Assembly (NCBI RefSeq): GCF_000264905.1
Contig: NW_006763154.1
Span: 429,125 to 493,124, forward strand
From: Stereum hirsutum FP-91666 SS1
Lineage: Eukaryota; Basidiomycota; Agaricomycetes; Russulales; Stereaceae
Direction of reading: 5' to 3'
Length of the DNA stretch: 64,000 bases
Part shown: positions 60,801 to 64,000 of the stretch, one piece after another
Position numbering within the stretch: position 1 is the stretch's first letter
Layout of the letters: every line of letters begins with the position of its first letter
The notes under the pieces: model-generated
What the model saw: the letters and a program-made list of their open reading frames with translations, nothing else
Database searches by the model: none
Told to the model about the DNA's origin: nothing
Position numbers and translations under genes: made by a program

Positions 60801-62169
60801 TGTTTGTGGGATCTTTGGCCCAAATCTATGTCATATAATATGGGTGAGTATATGTTTAATCTGAGAGCTCAGTGAGCTCACCTCGATGATCGAAGGAACA
60901 CAGAAGAGCACGGTGGTCTTGGTTTCCAAAATGACGTCTAGGAGGCGTTCCGGTGTTGGTAAGATGGGTGGTACGGAGGGTTTGAAGACGCCTATCGCCA
61001 TCCCTGTCGTTGACTGCCGAACACAAGTTATGACGTGCAACCTTTTCTACAAGTTTTTAGAAAAACGCAACGGCTATGGCTATAGTGCCGACGCAACCCA
61101 TGACGTCTGAAGTATAGTATCAGCGTACTGGTCCTATAATCGAGATAGTGAACATTGACTGACGGAAAACCGGCAGAGAATGCACGCCAAAGACGTGTCC
61201 ACATAAGTCGACATCACCAAAATCTGACGGTACTTCAGCAGAGATGCGGCTATGTGATGAAAGAAATGTCTTACAGGCGGCTCTTCCGATTTGGAGGAAT
61301 CTTCGGTTAGTGATACTGATTGGCTTAGGGAATGATGTTGATCCTGCAAGCACCGCGTCAGGTTCTGTACTCGGCGTGAAGCGGTGGTCGACGCACCAGA
61401 TGAATGTAAGATGCAGGCGACGTGATCCAGGTCTAGTTTCCCGAGCTCAACAAGCTCTCCGTGGTCACCGTCTGGATCAACAGTCTCGTCGGAAATATCA
61501 GCGAATTGGACCATGGTTAATACGGTGACCCGATAGTCGTCTCCCCCAAGGATCTCGAGAGCTACGTTGCTCGCCATCTGCATGGCCGGGTCCGGGCTCA
61601 CGAAGAGCTGAACCACCTGCGTCTTGCGAAGAAGATGTGCAATAGCCTCGGGGGAGTTTCTCGTTGATATGGGGAATGGCACTCAATCATAGGAGTGCGT
61701 CAGGGTAGAGTGAGCTCGAAGTCAGGAATAGGGGCTCACCCAGTCCCAGGCGCATGATGGCGATTACAAGTAGAGCATAGCTTACGGAATCTGGACATCA
61801 GAGCAGGAATGGGTACCGTGCGATCGTGCAAGAGACAGAATTTGACGTACCTGCGTTGGCCAAGATACCAATGGGAGGACCGAGACTGGTCGACATCGGA
61901 CCGTCTTCTACCCCGAAGGGAAGACAACTACTCTGTACGATGCGAGCCGCTCTCTTGACCATACGCCAAGTCTCTGCGTAAGTGATGGTCCGAGTTGTAC
62001 CGTCTTCATTGGCAAATACGGCGTAGGGGTGAGAGGGAGAATGAAGAGCGTTGTACTCAAAGAGCTCTGGAACAGTGAGTGTTCCATCTAGTGGAGGAGC
62101 GGAGAAACTGGATGAGTTCTGACCCTGTGGGCGGGATACATGTGGCGGGATGATGAACTCGATAGTCAT
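57816..62169 (-). CDS. NRPS-like enzyme, adenylation-carrier-thioester reductase
   Basis: About 17 exons on the minus strand. Those placed exactly at the 5' side, all in phase, are 61851-62169, 61740-61790, 61397-61681, 61275-61343, 61164-61232, 61072-61106 and 60882-61013; the rest continue to the stop at 57816. The adenylation domain begins MTIEFIIPPHVSRPQG; its P-loop-like motif is HSSGSTSFPKPI and its later motif GRTDDQLMLSTGEK. The carrier domain is DDDLFQQGCDS-LQATYIRN, with the phosphopantetheine Ser codon split by an intron (about 59512/59456). The reductase domain has VLLTGSTGRLGAHVLEQLL, RLDFN and GYGESKWVTEQ (Tyr-x3-Lys). This A-T-R layout is that of aryl/alkyl-acid reductases and aminoadipate-reductase-like enzymes, about 1,000-1,100 residues: an acid is activated, loaded and released as an aldehyde or alcohol. 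The substrate cannot be read from the sequence. A3 has Ser where Gly is usual. Confidence 0.88.
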
Positions 62170-63069
62170 TTGGGTGGGGGCAGAGGTTGAGTATGATGGT
62201 GCACGCTCGCCTTCCTAGAGTCGCAGCTCTTTAAGTACATCACGTCAGGCGAAGGTTCAGTTGATTTGCTAAGAGCATCAGATAGGGGAATCTGACTGGA
62301 CCTACATTCTTACACGCTCACGGCAATATGTCGTGCACTTGAGGTCGTAAACTGGTCCATGTAAGCTGCTCCACCGCGACACGCCGAGTGTGGTACTCAT
62401 CACTCTATGGAACATCCCTCAGCAAAGGTAGATTGCCGAAATGCGTCGAGACGATGATCATGCGGTCGTGCTTGCTTTGTGGGGCAGGTCCAATGACGGC
62501 GCAAGACATCGCCGGCTCTCTCAAGTATGCATTTCACTATAACAAGAGGACGGCATCACCGAGGGAAGCCCGATACGCACGACGCTCCTTTAAGTTCTTC
62601 TCGTGGCCGCCTTTCCTTGCTTAATATCCGAATCATGCCTAGCTTTGAATCTAATGGTCAGAAGGTTAATCAAAACCAGGATAGGTTAAGTGGGCCGTCC
62701 GGTATGTAAAGTGGATGAGGGGCACATCACCTGCGACGATCATACCTTAGATACCGGACTTGACGCATTGCATCTTGATGTAATGGAATCATCGGGGACC
62801 TAAGGAAAGGCCGAATGACCGAAAGGGCAATGCGTCGAGGCGGGTGACACCAGCCAATAAACAGCGGAGGTCAATCAGAAGGCCGTATTGGCACTGGAAC
62901 GTCCGGCATTCTCTCAAAGGTCGCGATTATGCAAAACTTCTCGGCAGCAATACTCTGCACTTGCATGTGGCGACTGGTCGACCGTGGAAACTGAAGCTTA
63001 TGTAGACGAGGACATAGAGCTCCCTCCTGGAACTGAACAGTCGTGAAGAGCTCTTATTTTCTGAGACTG
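62170..63069. other. Intergenic, promoter side of the NRPS-like gene
   Basis: No gene recognised between the NRPS-like start and the 3' end of the MYND gene. A plus-strand frame at 62388-62624 has no support. Confidence 0.4.
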
Positions 63070-64000
63070 CTATTGAGGACGCGGTCGACGACTAATGTGT
63101 TTATGTTTACGCTCGAAAAGGCCGAAGTCCTCGTCTTTTAAGAATTGACAAACCAGCTTATGTTCCTTCCAGTCCCTATCCCAGACCGTCAGACGTCAGC
63201 ACAATGGAATGAAGGCTTCTGCGAGACTAGCATCGACTCACATCTTCTGGCACACTTTATCACAATAATACGTGACGCTACACTTGACACACCTCGCCAC
63301 AGATTTCTTGATACACCCCCTTCGCATACACTGTTTCTCGACATAACATACCTTCTCAACGAACCTAAGTGAGATCCATCCTCCGCGAATGTAGGCTTCG
63401 TCGGAATCGTCGTCGAGGAGTGTGGAGGAGTCGCCCGACATTCTTTCACGATCCGGTGAAGGATCCAGTGGGCCGTCGGGTGTGTCGAGAGAATCAGTGA
63501 GGGCACGGAAGATTCGAGGTCGAGGGAGTTCTGACTGAAGTAGAGGAACAAGCGTGGGGTGATTTTCGAGGAGGATATACATTATTGAGAACAGACGCCC
63601 CATCAGAACTGTAAACATGGGTCGAAATTTAGCTGATTATTAGCCATATTCAAGGTAGAGAGGTGAAAAGACAGCAGACCAGGTATTTCGGGCACCTCAA
63701 GGTGCGACACACAGTAGGGCAATACGTGGTCTAGCACAGCAAGAATATCGCCTTCGATGTACGAGCGAAGCAACCGCTCGCTATAATTCGGGTAATCGTG
63801 GTAACTATGCCTCAGTGATTCGCTGAGGAGCGTCATGACGAGTTGATAGGGCTTCATTTCGTCCGTCCCGGGCGAGGACAGTGAGATGTCCATTACATGA
63901 AGTAATTTTCTCCAAAGATCTGGCGTTTCAAATAAGGCATGAAAGAAGGCGTCGATCTCTTTGGTGAAGGCCTCATCCCAGAGAACGAGGAGTAGCTGGA
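63070..64000 (-). CDS. MYND-type zinc-finger protein, 5' part beyond the window
   Basis: Exons 63680-64000 (open at the window edge), 63242-63608 and 63070-63175 join in phase on the minus strand. The part inside encodes a helical region (LLLVLWDEAFTKEIDAFFHA...), then an acidic linker (STLLDDDSDEAY) and a C-terminal MYND finger CMRRGCIKKSVARC-VKC-YYCDKVCQKMDWKEHKLVC, completed by the last exon. The zinc-binding Cys/His spacing is intact. MYND fingers mediate protein-protein contacts; basidiomycetes have many such proteins of unknown role. The stop is at 63070-63072. Confidence 0.82.

Overview
The window is nuclear DNA from a filamentous fungus, almost certainly a mushroom-forming basidiomycete (Agaricomycetes). 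Genes are split by many short introns (mostly 45-70 bp, GT...AG) with very small exons. The gene content also fits that group: a NACHT-WD40 NLR-like gene, LURP-one-like genes, an Smr-domain protein, a membrane-anchored hybrid histidine kinase, a reductase-terminated NRPS-like enzyme and a MYND-finger protein. Exon-intron structures were built by hand from splice signals, phase and remembered family conservation; no alignment or database search was run.

1-22 kb is gene-poor and decayed. It holds a C2H2-finger-like gene (1084-2005), a small membrane protein (3536-4149), a SnoaL-like protein (5234-6222), a protein-kinase-like protein (7219-8337), a broken Pro/Gln/Val-repeat gene (9231-10269), a 5'-truncated FAD monooxygenase with two in-frame stops (10480-11848), three decayed LURP-one copies (about 12.5-13.9, 15.0-15.1 and 21.1-22.2 kb) and one apparently intact Smr gene (17499-18768). 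Three non-autonomous inverted-repeat elements are visible (2110-2268, 4314-4585, 12853-13434).

23-35 kb is repeat-dominated. A tRNA-derived SINE-like unit occurs about 16 times on the minus strand in two tandem arrays (23145-23968 and 30965-34041). The arrays belong to a direct segmental duplication (about 23140-25333 and 32580-35431) that also duplicated the promoter and first codons of an O-methyltransferase gene. Between the arrays lies an NLR gene whose central 1.4 kb is inverted: the P-loop part and the WD40 part are on the minus strand and the Walker-B/helical part is on the plus strand. Flipping 27877-29282 back makes both junctions in-frame.

35-64 kb is dense and looks functional: a very large O-methyltransferase with about 1.4 thousand residues of low-complexity sequence (35219-43224, +), an MFS transporter (44477-46561, -), an Old Yellow Enzyme-type reductase (48601-50365, -), a hybrid histidine kinase (52010-57383, -), an adenylation-carrier-reductase NRPS-like enzyme (57816-62169, -) and the 3' part of a MYND-finger gene (63070-64000, -). 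The NRPS-like enzyme, methyltransferase, ene-reductase and transporter together resemble a small secondary-metabolite cluster. That is inference from co-location only.
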